From Chersky-840 sp963811775 (lineage in GTDB: Bacteria; Actinomycetota; Acidimicrobiia; Acidimicrobiales; UBA8190), in assembly GCA_963811775.1 (NCBI GenBank), contig CAWESO010000010.1, forward strand, positions 62,001 through 126,000: DNA of 64,000 nt. Direction: 5' to 3'. This document shows positions 51,935 to 60,401 of this stretch, in pieces. The stretch's first letter is position 1; every line of letters begins with the position of its first letter. Below the pieces are notes generated by a model. It did no database searches and was not told where the DNA came from. It saw only the letters and a list, made by a program, of their open reading frames with translations. Made by a program: the position numbers and the translations under genes.

Positions 51935-52244
51935 CGAGAATGCATGCCGAGACCGTCGACCGAGTGCACGTCACCGGGGTGACTGCCATGCTACGACGCG
52001 CGCGGGGAGTGGCCGAAGCCGACACCGCCGAGTCCGGGAAGTCTCCGTGCAAATGCGCTGGTGGGCCCCCATGACACGGTTTCCAAAGCGGTGTCCGAGT
52101 GCCGCCGACCGGACGCATCGACGGAAACGCCACCACCGTCAGTGCGAGATCTCTTCGGGCCGGGTATCCCGGGGAGGGCGTGGCGGAGGTCGTGGCGGAG
52201 GTCGTTCGTTGTCGACGATGAAGGTTGTCGGCCGCGCCTTATCC
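51935..52244. other. No gene seen
   Basis: 310 bp between the small secreted protein and the aldo/keto reductase. Only shadow frames with implausible composition (Arg/Pro-rich). No hairpin, promoter or RNA signature recognised. Confidence 0.5.
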
Positions 52245-53087
52245 CTAGAGCAGGGCCCGCGCCTCGGCGTCGAGGACAACGTCCTCCACCGCCAGGTTTT
52301 CCTCGAGGTGGGCGGGGGAGGAGGTCCCCGATATGAGAAGGACGGTGGGGCCCTGGTCGAGGAGCCAGGCCTGGGCCACCTGGGCGGGGGTGACGCCGAG
52401 GTGGGCCGCGGCGCCCCGCACGTTGGGTGCATTCAGGACGGGGCGGTCGGCGGCGAAGGCAGAGCCGAGGGGGAAGAACGGCACGAAAGGGACGCCGTCG
52501 GTGTTGCAGGTGTCGAGGAGGGGCTGATGCGTCCGGTCGACGATGTTGTAGGCGTTCTGCACACACGCGATCTCGCCACGCCGGCGAGCGGCGCCGTACT
52601 CGCCCACCTCGACGTTGCTCAGGCCCACGGCGCCGATCAGGCCCTCGGCCTGCATGGCGAACATGGAGTCGAGCTGCTCGGCCAGCGGCACGTCAGTCTC
52701 GGGGTGGCGCCGCAGGTTGACCACCGGGATGCGGTCGAGCACGAGGGTGCGCAGGTTCGCCTCCACGCCGGAGCGCAGCTCCTCGGGCGTCTGCGCTCCG
52801 CGCCACCCGCCACGCTCGTCGCGGGCAGCCCCCACCTTGGACACGATGACCAGGTCGTCGGGGTGAGGGTGCAGGGCGGCGTGGATGAGTTCGTTGGCCA
52901 CGACCGGCCCGTAGAACTGGGCCGTGTCGATGTGGTTGACGCCGGCGTCCACCACCCGGCGCAGCACGGCCACAGCCCGGTGGCGATCGGCGGGCGGGCC
53001 GAACACGCCCGGCCCGGGAAGCTGCATGGCGCCGAAGCCCACGCGTCGCACGGGGATTCCGGCGAGCACGACGGGATCGAGTGCCAT
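52245..53087 (-). CDS. Aldo/keto reductase
   Basis: 280 aa TIM-barrel NADPH oxidoreductase. Catalytic Asp and Tyr in GVNHIDTAQFYG, Lys in VSKVGAARD, later cofactor-binding residues GLSNVEVGEYG, and LLISGTSSPAHLEENL at the C-terminus. The substrate is unknown. Confidence 0.92.
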   Translation of the reverse strand: MALDPVVLAGIPVRRVGFGAMQLPGPGVFGPPADRHRAVAVLRRVVDAGVNHIDTAQFYGPVVANELIHAALHPHPDDLVIVSKVGAARDERGGWRGAQTPEELRSGVEANLRTLVLDRIPVVNLRRHPETDVPLAEQLDSMFAMQAEGLIGAVGLSNVEVGEYGAARRRGEIACVQNAYNIVDRTHQPLLDTCNTDGVPFVPFFPLGSAFAADRPVLNAPNVRGAAAHLGVTPAQVAQAWLLDQGPTVLLISGTSSPAHLEENLAVEDVVLDAEARALL

Positions 53088-53256
53088 GGCACGGCCAATC
53101 TAGCGGTGCCATCGGGATCCTGATGCTGACTGTCGATGCGACTCGGTTCAGGCCCCGATCGGACGCCTGAATCTTCCGGAGTTGACCCATGTGCGTTCCT
53201 GGATAGGCACGCCGATCCACCGATCACTCAGGGCCGTGCACAACCATTCACTCGGT

Positions 53257-53826
53257 TCAGCAGACGGATCCCCGAATATGAATGTCTTCCTCGGGCAAGC
53301 TCGTCACCACGTCGAAACGGAACAGGAACGGTGGGTCCGGAACGCTCGCCCACGCGATCCCCGAGCCCTGCCCCGCCTCCTGATGCACGATGCGAACGTC
53401 ATCGAATTGCACTCCGATCATGGAGGGAGCAAGGGCCTCCAGGAGCAGCACCGTCACCTCGGTCCGTGCTTGCATCGCCACTTCATATCTCGTGCGGTAC
53501 ACAGAATCCTCGTGGCAATTCCGATACACGGGGCGCACCGTCAGCTGCTCGGTGGCTGCTCCGGCAGGAGGCTCGGTCACGGCGTCGAGTCGCGTCAGTT
53601 CGAGTCGTCGGGCCCCGCTTCCACTGGACGAGAGGGCATCCCGTGCGCCCGCAGCCACGATCAGGGCAAGACCGATGACTGAGACTGCGAGAAATACGAT
53701 GAAGGCGCCGCCTTCGAGCGGGTTGCTGCGTGCTCGCGCCAGGGCGGCCGCCAGCACGCATCCCACGATCCCGATGATGGCAACGATGCCTCCACCGATA
53801 ATCCAGCGGCGCTCGTTGCGGTCCAT
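53257..53826 (-). CDS. Hypothetical membrane protein, two helices
   Basis: 189 aa. Two helices near residues 8-30 and 40-62, then a soluble C-terminal domain with two cysteines and a mostly beta pattern (TVLLLEALAPSMIGVQFDDV). No family recognised. Base composition is lower in GC than neighbours. Confidence 0.6.
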   Translation of the reverse strand: MDRNERRWIIGGGIVAIIGIVGCVLAAALARARSNPLEGGAFIVFLAVSVIGLALIVAAGARDALSSSGSGARRLELTRLDAVTEPPAGAATEQLTVRPVYRNCHEDSVYRTRYEVAMQARTEVTVLLLEALAPSMIGVQFDDVRIVHQEAGQGSGIAWASVPDPPFLFRFDVVTSLPEEDIHIRGSVC

Positions 53827-53976
53827 CGAGTGGCATTTTACGCCCTATTCCCGGTCGGAGCTTGCCCGTTTCCTGCCCACCACGGCGGTGTGGTCGAATG
53901 ACGACTTGGAGGCCCGCGAGGACCTCTTTCTATGATGGGTCCTGTCGATACAGCGGTCGAGGCGGAGGTTGTGCGA

Positions 53977-54447
53977 ATGAGCGACGTATCCCAGGGGCCG
54001 GGGTGGTGGATGGCTTCGGACGGAAAATGGTATCCGCCGGAGCTCCACCCGAACTACGCCCCGACTCCTCCGCCCCAACCCACGATCCACCATGTCACCG
54101 GTTTGTTTCGCAATGCGCAAAGCACCTTGCAAGTCCCCGCTGGTGGCGTCGTGTTCCGAGAGGGGGACATGGGCGAAGAGATGTTCGGCATCATCGAGGG
54201 CCAAATCGAACTCCATACGGCGGACCGGGTCATCGCAGTTCTTGGGGCCGATGATGTCTTCGGCGAGATGGCTCTCGTCGACTCCTCTCCACGGATGGCA
54301 ACCGCGGTCGCCCGTTCCGACAGTGTCTTGGCCGTACTCAACAAACACCGATTTCTCTTCTTGGTCCACGAGACGCCGACGTTCGCTCTCTCAGTGATGT
54401 CCGCCATGGCTGATCGTTTCCGGTCGAATTGGCGAGCGCAACCGTAG
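53977..54447 (+). CDS. Cyclic nucleotide-binding domain protein with N-terminal DGKWYPPE element
   Basis: 156 aa. The N-terminus carries GPGWWMASDGKWYPPEL, a short repeat known from actinobacterial proteins, often next to DUF2510. Residues from about 50 form a cNMP-binding domain: VPAGGVVFREGDMGEEMFGIIEG, then the phosphate cassette FGEMALVDSSPRMATAVA. A bare sensor or adaptor with no output domain. ATG 53977 has GGAGG 8 bp upstream; TATGAT at about 53936 is a good -10. Confidence 0.85.
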   Translation: MSDVSQGPGWWMASDGKWYPPELHPNYAPTPPPQPTIHHVTGLFRNAQSTLQVPAGGVVFREGDMGEEMFGIIEGQIELHTADRVIAVLGADDVFGEMALVDSSPRMATAVARSDSVLAVLNKHRFLFLVHETPTFALSVMSAMADRFRSNWRAQP

Positions 54448-54903
54448 AGACGTCTACTCGCTGCCTTCGCCCCGAACGGTATGCAGGGTCTGGTTCTCGG
54501 GGCGCGACCAGGCGGGTATGTCGGCTCTGCGTGCCCGAGCCGAGGCTCGGTCGGCCCGCCTCTCGACCGGGATTACCAGGGGGAGCGAAGAGTGAGCGAT
54601 TCGGCTTCAGCGCCGACTTACGGCACGTTGCGCCCGGACCGTCGCTCGCATACCCACTAGCTGGCGGTCGAGGGCGCGAACCCCCGGGGCTGCTCCTTCG
54701 CTGCCTTCGCTCTGCTCGGCAGGCCGTTCGGGCCGTCGCCTCCACGGTGTTTCCCAGGCGGGAGGAGGTTCCTGAGTACCGAGGGTGCGACGATCCTGTT
54801 TATCCACCTGGCGAGGGTCGACGGCGGCACCGTCCGGCTCTGGCGCCCGGTGTCGCCGACACCCATCGCAATCGCAGGGGACGGGTCGGCACGGTGAGGC
54901 TTA
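54448..54903. other. No gene seen
   Basis: 456 bp from the cNMP gene to the left end of the IS5 element. Open frames on both strands are Arg/Ser/Pro-rich and unconvincing. No repeats or RNA signals recognised. Confidence 0.5.
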
Positions 54904-54919
54904 GTACGTGTTTCATAAC
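54903..54919. repeat. IS5-family left terminal inverted repeat
   Basis: 17-bp perfect match (AGTACGTGTTTCATAAC) to the inverse of 55937-55953. Confidence 0.85.
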
Positions 54920-55952
54920 TCCTTCGCAACAGCTACCCCGATGGAGCGCTCGGGTCGGGTAGCAAACGGGTCTCGCAGAGCGTGAGTCTTCGAGAGATTT
55001 TCCAAATATGCGCGCTACCAGCGCGTTTGCCATGTCGAGATGCTCGCGATTTGCGTGTCGATGCATTGGACTTGTGTATATGGCGGCAAGGCGCCGTTAC
55101 CCGACAGACCTGACCGACCGACAGTGGTCGATCATCGAGAACCTCATCCCCGAGATCGAAGCCGCCGGTCCCGGTGGGCGTCCGCCGGTCCACGCCAAGC
55201 GTGAGATCGTCAATGCGATCCTCTATGTGGTGAGAGCGGGGTGTGCCTGGCGCATGCTGCCCACGGACCTCCCGCCGTGGCAGACCGTCTACCGCTACTT
55301 CGCCCTCTGGCGCGACGACGGGACCCTCGATCTCATCCACGACACGTTGCGCGAAGAGGTGCGCGTCTCCACGGCCACGAAGGGTCGAAAGCGACGGGAC
55401 CCGACACCCACGGGGGGCGTGGTCGACTCCCAGTCGCTGCGGGGAGCCGACACGGTCTCCCAGGCGACCAGGGGATACGACGCCGGCAAGAAGGTCAACG
55501 GCCGCAAGCGCCACATCGTCACCGACACGCTCGGCCTGCTCCTCGTGGTCATGGTGACGAGCGCATCGGTGCAGGACCGCGACGGCGGGGCGGCCATCTT
55601 GAAGCTCGCCCACAAGCTCGTGCCCACCCTCCGCCACGTCTTCGCCGACGGTGGCTACGCGGGACGACTGGTGGCCAAGGCCAAGCGCTACTGGAAGCTC
55701 ACCGTCGAGGTCGTGAGAAAGCCACCGGGACAACGCGGGTTCTCCCCCCTCCCGAGGAGGTGGGTCGTCGAGCGAACCTTCGCCTGGCTCATGCGCTGGC
55801 GCAGGCTGGTGCGCGACTACGAACGCTTCCCCGAGACCCATGAGGCGATGGTGAAGTGGGCGATGGTCGGACTCATGCTCAACCGCCTGGCGCGGCCACC
55901 GGGGCCGAAACCGTGGGAACAAGGGCAGCGGCGCCGGTTATGAAACACGTAC
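54904..55952 (+). mobile_element. IS5-family insertion sequence, complete
   Basis: About 1,050 bp with terminal inverted repeats at both ends and one transposase gene. The outer bases next to the repeat are TTA on the left and TGA on the right. IS1031/ISL2-type elements duplicate TNA, so both flanks fit TNA but differ from each other: no exact target duplication is visible. Confidence 0.85.
55080..55943 (+). CDS. IS5-family transposase (DDE)
   Basis: 287 aa. Starts at ATG 55080 (RRRYPTDLTDRQWSIIENLI, DUF4096-like N-terminus). DDE domain: Asp in VVDSQSLRG, Asp in FADGGYAG, Glu in VVERTFAWLMRWRRL. The stop codon lies within the right inverted repeat. Full-length and apparently functional. Confidence 0.95.
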   Translation: MAARRRYPTDLTDRQWSIIENLIPEIEAAGPGGRPPVHAKREIVNAILYVVRAGCAWRMLPTDLPPWQTVYRYFALWRDDGTLDLIHDTLREEVRVSTATKGRKRRDPTPTGGVVDSQSLRGADTVSQATRGYDAGKKVNGRKRHIVTDTLGLLLVVMVTSASVQDRDGGAAILKLAHKLVPTLRHVFADGGYAGRLVAKAKRYWKLTVEVVRKPPGQRGFSPLPRRWVVERTFAWLMRWRRLVRDYERFPETHEAMVKWAMVGLMLNRLARPPGPKPWEQGQRRRL

Positions 55953-55953
55953 T
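55937..55953. repeat. IS5-family right terminal inverted repeat
   Basis: 17-bp perfect inverse of the left end. It contains the transposase stop and an ATG (55940) that opens the downstream methyltransferase frame. Confidence 0.85.
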
Positions 55954-56713
55954 GAGTGCCATGCGGCAGCTGGTCCGAGGGGCGGGGCTCAGAAAGATCA
56001 AACTGACGTCCTCCAGGTCCTCACATGACGTCGTCCGAATTCTAAGTATCCCAGGCGTCTTTCGACCCTGGGATGATTCGGCTCTCCTCGCTCAAACCCT
56101 GAGCGCCGAAGAGCTCAAACCCGGTGCCGCAGTGCTGGACATGTGCACTGGCAGTGGCGTCCTCGCGATCGTGGCGGCACTCCTAGGCGCCGGAACCGTC
56201 ACTGCGGTGGATGTCTCGCAGCGCGCGTTGTTCTGTACACAAGTGAACGCCCTGTTACACCGCGTCAGGATACATACACGTCGCGGCGACCTCTTTGCGG
56301 CTCTAGGGGACGGAACGCTCTTCGACGTCATTGTCTCCAATCCCCCCTGGCTTCCCTCCGACAAAGAGACGTTGCCCGAAGGTGGTATTTCCCGCGCCTG
56401 GGCTGCAGGCCGCAACGGGCGCGAACTGATTGATCGCGTGTGCACCGCGGCACCAGCCCACCTGCGCCCTGGAGGCTTCCTGCTGCTTGTTCAGGGGTCG
56501 TTTTGCGACGTCCCGGCGACACTCGAGTCGCTCACCGCCCAGGGAATGAAGGTGGAGATCGCGGCCCGCCGCGTGGTTCCGCTGCTGCTCGCGGAAGTAG
56601 GACAGCGGGCATGGGAGGTTCAGCAGGACGGCCCTTGGACCCGTGACGACTCGACGTACGAGATCGTCGTCATCCGAGCTTCGCGGCCCTTGCCTGACGA
56701 GCCGACCAGATAG
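55940..56713 (+). CDS. HemK/PrmC-like SAM-dependent methyltransferase
   Basis: 257 aa with motif I VLDMCTGSGVLAIVAALLGAG, NPPW (IVSNPPWLP) and VDVSQRALFC. The NPPW tetrad is that of N5-glutamine and related N-methyltransferases. The first start, ATG 55940, is inside the IS5 terminal repeat; ATG 55961 is nearest outside. The IS insertion may have replaced the original 5' end and promoter. It reads as intact from residue 8 on. Confidence 0.8.
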   Translation: MKHVLSAMRQLVRGAGLRKIKLTSSRSSHDVVRILSIPGVFRPWDDSALLAQTLSAEELKPGAAVLDMCTGSGVLAIVAALLGAGTVTAVDVSQRALFCTQVNALLHRVRIHTRRGDLFAALGDGTLFDVIVSNPPWLPSDKETLPEGGISRAWAAGRNGRELIDRVCTAAPAHLRPGGFLLLVQGSFCDVPATLESLTAQGMKVEIAARRVVPLLLAEVGQRAWEVQQDGPWTRDDSTYEIVVIRASRPLPDEPTR

Positions 56714-56970
56714 GCCATTTCATCCGCTGGGCCTGTCCCATCTGAACGCGACGTCCGGTCCCAGAAGGGATTACGCACCCAGGTTGAGACTCCAGGCCTT
56801 CGGTACATCGAGCGAGAGCGCCGGGTTGCTGCTTTGGTGCCAGGGTTGCTCCGAGGCACTTACCCCGGGGCCCTATGGGACGGTGACTGTTTTCAGTACC
56901 CGATTCCTCCATTCTCATAATCAGTTCACCTGGGCCTCGGCCCTCCTCAATCAGGTTGATGATGGAGGCC
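56714..56970. other. No gene seen before the truncated monooxygenase fragment
   Basis: 257 bp without convincing frame or signal; with the following fragment and up to 57195 this makes a gene-poor 480-bp stretch. Confidence 0.45.
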
Positions 56971-57195
56971 ATGACCGTCATCCGCATCAACGCCATCACC
57001 ATCCCCGAAAGCGGCGGCGAGGAGCTTGCCCGTAGGTTCGCCGAGCGGGCTGGGGCCGTAGACAAATCCGGGCCTGACAGAGGTGTCCGGCGCGAGGCGT
57101 GTGATGAAGGAAACCGCGAGATGCGTGTAGGTCTGACGGGGTTCAGGGCACCTCATGCGCCACACACTGCGGGCGAGCGGTTCCCTCCACCATGA
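56971..57195 (+). pseudogene. 5' fragment of an antibiotic biosynthesis monooxygenase-like gene
   Basis: From ATG 56971, about 33 residues match the start of ABM-family proteins (MTVIRINAITIP, SGGEELARRFAERAGAV). After about 57070 similarity stops and the frame reads noise to 57195. The rest of the gene is absent. The start segment is part of a 21-bp direct repeat with 59171. Confidence 0.6.
56975..56995. repeat. Direct repeat copy 1 (21 bp)
   Basis: Identical to 59171-59191, about 2.2 kb away, same orientation. Flanking bases differ on both sides. It brackets a lower-GC block with an HTH gene, TetR and an ABM-like gene. Confidence 0.7.
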
Positions 57196-57549
57196 TTAGC
57201 GAAGCGTCTCTGCCTCACGTGCCAAGCGCGACGCTAGTTGTCGCGAGATCCCAAGCACGCGCCCGACTTCGCTGATTGATGCACCTTCTTCCTTTCCCAG
57301 AGCGAATAAGGCCAGACGAAGCTGGTGACGAGCCGCTTCAAACTCCTCGATGGATTCGGTCACAAGGCGCCGGTTCGTTGGAATACTTGTTCGCTTAGCT
57401 GCGGCGATCCCCGGCGCCCCGGCTTCAAGTCGCTCGGCGATCTTGAGCATGGCTTTCTCATAGCGCAGAAGTTGTTCTCGCAAACGAGCGGAACATTCAA
57501 CGAGTTCAGCGATTCGTTGTAAAAGATGATCTCTCTTGATGGACGTCAT
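57196..57549 (-). CDS. Small helix-turn-helix protein
   Basis: 117 aa: a helical N-terminal part (DHLLQRIAELVECSARLREQ) and a C-terminal helix-turn-helix (SISEVGRVLGISRQLASRLARE). ATG 57549 has GGAGAGG upstream; a longer open frame to 57729 lies on the TetR promoter. Divergent from the TetR gene. Codon use is less GC-rich. Confidence 0.7.
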   Translation of the reverse strand: MTSIKRDHLLQRIAELVECSARLREQLLRYEKAMLKIAERLEAGAPGIAAAKRTSIPTNRRLVTESIEEFEAARHQLRLALFALGKEEGASISEVGRVLGISRQLASRLAREAETLR

Positions 57550-57620
57550 GACCTCTCCAGCACAGAACGGACGCGATGGTGCCGAGGCTACATATTCCCG
57601 ATGACCCTCTCGCAGTCCAC

Positions 57621-57663
57621 TGTCAACGGATATTGACACCGGACGCGGGAAAGGCCCTATGAT
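57621..57663 (+). promoter_or_regulatory. TetR promoter and palindrome
   Basis: TTGACA (57633-57638), 19-bp spacer, TATGAT (57658-57663) upstream of the GTG at 57705. TGTCAA-N6-TTGACA (57621-57638) is a perfect palindrome covering the -35. Confidence 0.55.
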
Positions 57664-57704
57664 GGCTTTGTCACAGCGCTCAGGATCAACATTTGGAGGA
57701 AGTT

Positions 57705-58406
57705 GTGACCGACACAGCAGACACGTCACCTCCTTCCTCGCTTGGTGAAGAACACCAGGACCTCACTCGGTCTCGCATTAGGGCAGCAGCGATGAAGGTT
57801 GTTGCTCGGCACGGCTTCAACGCAACCGTCGAAGAGATCGCAGAGGTATCGGGCGTGAGCGCTCGCACCATCTTTCGCCACTACATCACGCACGACCGTT
57901 TGATTGCCGCAACGGTCCTGGACATGTTCGAAGCCTGCGGCCAAGGCCCGCTAGAGGACCTCCCTCGGTCTACCGAGGACTTCGACGGCTGGCTGGAGGG
58001 CCTGGCGTCGACGATTCACCTTAGAAACGCTGAGATCGTTGGAGCGGCCTTCTGGGACATTCACTCCTCACACTTTCGCGAATCTGAGGCGCTAACTAAG
58101 GTTGCCGCGACTCGCCGCGAGTCTCGGCTTCGGGGAGTGAACTATCTCGCCACACGCGCCTGGCGCGCAGCCGGTGGCATCGGCGAACCGCCCGAGGCCT
58201 TGGTGCTTGCATTTGGTCTCAACTTCTCGGCCTTCACCACCCAGGCACTCATCGTGGACTTTGAGCAAACGCCCGATCAGATCGGGAAGCTCACCGCCGA
58301 CATCTTGAAGATGCTGGTGCGTCGGGAGGTTCAACGCCAGCGAGACGCCGGTGCCGATGGTCAATGGCCGATCACGTCACGAGCAACCGGGTCCTCGAAC
58401 GACTAG
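57705..58406 (+). CDS. TetR-family transcriptional regulator
   Basis: 233 aa. Helix-turn-helix (VEEIAEVSGVSARTIFRHYITHDRL) and a helical ligand domain. GTG 57705 has GGAGGAA upstream. Probably self-controlled via the palindrome. Converges with the ABM-like gene. Confidence 0.9.
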   Translation: MTDTADTSPPSSLGEEHQDLTRSRIRAAAMKVVARHGFNATVEEIAEVSGVSARTIFRHYITHDRLIAATVLDMFEACGQGPLEDLPRSTEDFDGWLEGLASTIHLRNAEIVGAAFWDIHSSHFRESEALTKVAATRRESRLRGVNYLATRAWRAAGGIGEPPEALVLAFGLNFSAFTTQALIVDFEQTPDQIGKLTADILKMLVRREVQRQRDAGADGQWPITSRATGSSND

Positions 58407-58435
58407 ACGAGGGTTGCTCTCGCACTTATCCTCGC

Positions 58436-58735
58436 TCAGCCCCTCCAACGACCGCCAGCCAGGTAGTTGTAGACCTCAAAGAACTGAATCTTAGGGGGAT
58501 GGAGCACGCCGACCGCTTCATAGATCGGACTGAGCTTGTCTTGCGCGAACTTCTCGAACGCCTCCCGTGACTCCCATACATCGACAACGCGAAACCCGTC
58601 GTCGGTCTTCATGACGCAGTGAAAGATCTCGTGCGGAGAGGCCGGACCGCCAGGTAGGAGCCCTATCCTCTCATTGATCCGGTCATATTGCTCAAGCGTG
58701 GCACTCTCGAAGTCGAGTTGCACTGCGATCACCAT
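58436..58735 (-). CDS. Small dimeric alpha/beta-barrel protein (ABM-like)
   Basis: 99 aa: VIAVQLDFESATLEQYDRINER, a loop GGPASPHEIFHCVMKTDDGFRV and VDVWESREAFEKFAQDKLSPIYE. GGGGAGAG precedes ATG. Perhaps detoxifying with the TetR regulator. Confidence 0.75.
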   Translation of the reverse strand: MVIAVQLDFESATLEQYDRINERIGLLPGGPASPHEIFHCVMKTDDGFRVVDVWESREAFEKFAQDKLSPIYEAVGVLHPPKIQFFEVYNYLAGGRWRG

Positions 58736-59309
58736 CCGTACTCTCCCCGCCCGTGAGCCCGTCGAGCCTCATCTTCGCAGATCGGTCGTTTATCGCATTT
58801 CCCCGTAGCATACGCATCATTGCGCGCAAACACTCAGCCCTTGAAAGGCCCGAGGGCGGTATTGACATGACAGAACTTTGACACTTCGACAGGCCAGGCT
58901 GTTTGTAACTCATGCGGATGACACTGGTGGTTCGCATCGCAAGGGGCCAAGAGAGATGTCACCCCCGGCGACCTGATGGGGGCAACGGGTCGCTCGGGGA
59001 CAACTCCTCATGGGGCAAGCCCTCAGGTGAGCGCGTCCATCGCTGCCAACACCCGTTCCCGTCCCAACACCGTACCTGGACGCCGTTGGGAATGCTCCTC
59101 CCGTTTTCTTGCTCGAAGGGTGGTCGGAGCACTGGATTTTGGACTTTCCGCCGCGGGCCAACGCTGAAGCCCGTCATCCGCATCAACGCCACCTTCGGGC
59201 GTTTGAGCTACTCCTCCTTCGCGTCCACGACCACGATGTCACTCTCGGAAATCCGAAGTACATATGAGGCAGTCGTCTCTGAATACAACCAATAGAAACC
59301 ATCAAGAAA
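58736..59309. other. No gene seen
   Basis: 574 bp upstream of the integrase remnant; contains the second copy of the 21-bp repeat (59171-59191) and two TTGACA-like hexamers (58863, 58881) with no good -10. Open frames are not convincing. Confidence 0.45.
59171..59191. repeat. Direct repeat copy 2 (21 bp)
   Basis: Identical to 56975-56995. No ABM-type coding continues after it. Confidence 0.7.
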
Positions 59310-59911
59310 GCTGATCGACGCCGTACCTCGTCGGTACCGAGCCCTGATCATCCTGGGCGCTGGTGCAGGCTTGCGGATCTCTGAGCTCTGGCCGTTACCA
59401 ACGACCGCGTGGACTGGCTCGGCAGAAGTGTTCTCATTGACCGACAACTGGTTGGGTGCGACCCCCGGGGTGAACCGGAGTTTGGGCCTGTGAAGGACAA
59501 GCGAAACCGATCCCGAACGATTCCACTTCCACAAGTCGTAATCGACGCCCTGGCAGCACATGTGGCGACTTTCGGTCTCGGACCTCGGGGCCTGCTGTTT
59601 ACCGGCCCACGCGGGGGAGCGGTGCGTAGAACGACCTTTTCGGACATGTGGCAGAGGCTGCTGGCCCACTCGGGATCGCAAAGGGTGAGGGATTCCACCA
59701 ACTTCGCCACTCTTATGCCTCGCTCCTCATCCGAGCGGGGGAGTCCGTGAAGACAGTCCAAATCCGACTTGGCCACACCTCAGCTCAGATGACCCTCGAC
59801 GTCTACGCCGGTCTCGGGCCTGAGGACGAGGACCGGACGAGAACGGCGGTCGACGACGTGCTCGGTCCGTCGTCGCGTGGGGCTGGTGTGGGGTTGGCCC
59901 AGGGTAGCTAG
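59310..59911 (+). pseudogene. Decayed tyrosine recombinase (phage/element integrase)
   Basis: C-terminal catalytic half only, in three frames. First frame: VPRRYRALIILGAGAGLRISE (first catalytic Arg). Second: TNDRVDWLGRSVLIDRQ to FSDMWQRLLAHSG. Third: EGFHQLRHSYASLLIRAG (HxLRH) and LGHTSAQMTLDVYAGL (His and nucleophile Tyr). Junctions near 59385 and 59670 each fit a missing base. The N-terminal core-binding domain is absent. Its 3' end is 30 bp from the rnpB 3' end, the usual integrase/attachment layout. Confidence 0.85.
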
Positions 59912-59941
59912 ACAAACTCCCTGTTCAGCGCCTTTGTGACG

Positions 59942-60307
<366 letters not shown>

Positions 60308-60389
60308 CGTCATACGCAGTCTGCCAGGTCGGGCACCGGACCGACTCGCCCGCGCCCGGAGACGGACCGTCGGCGACCACCCCCCTCGA

Positions 60390-60395
60390 TAGGGT
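60390..60395 (+). promoter_or_regulatory. xseA -10 element, leaderless start
   Basis: TAGGGT, then TTGGCC, then the ATG at 60402: near-identical to the cysteine dioxygenase start (TAGGGT-CTGGCC-ATG). No good -35 is seen 17 bp upstream. Confidence 0.55.
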
Positions 60396-60401
60396 TTGGC
60401 C

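Noticed and set aside
52061..52566. Open frames between the secreted protein and aldo/keto reductase
   Set aside because: Arg/Pro-rich composition, no ribosome site or family pattern.
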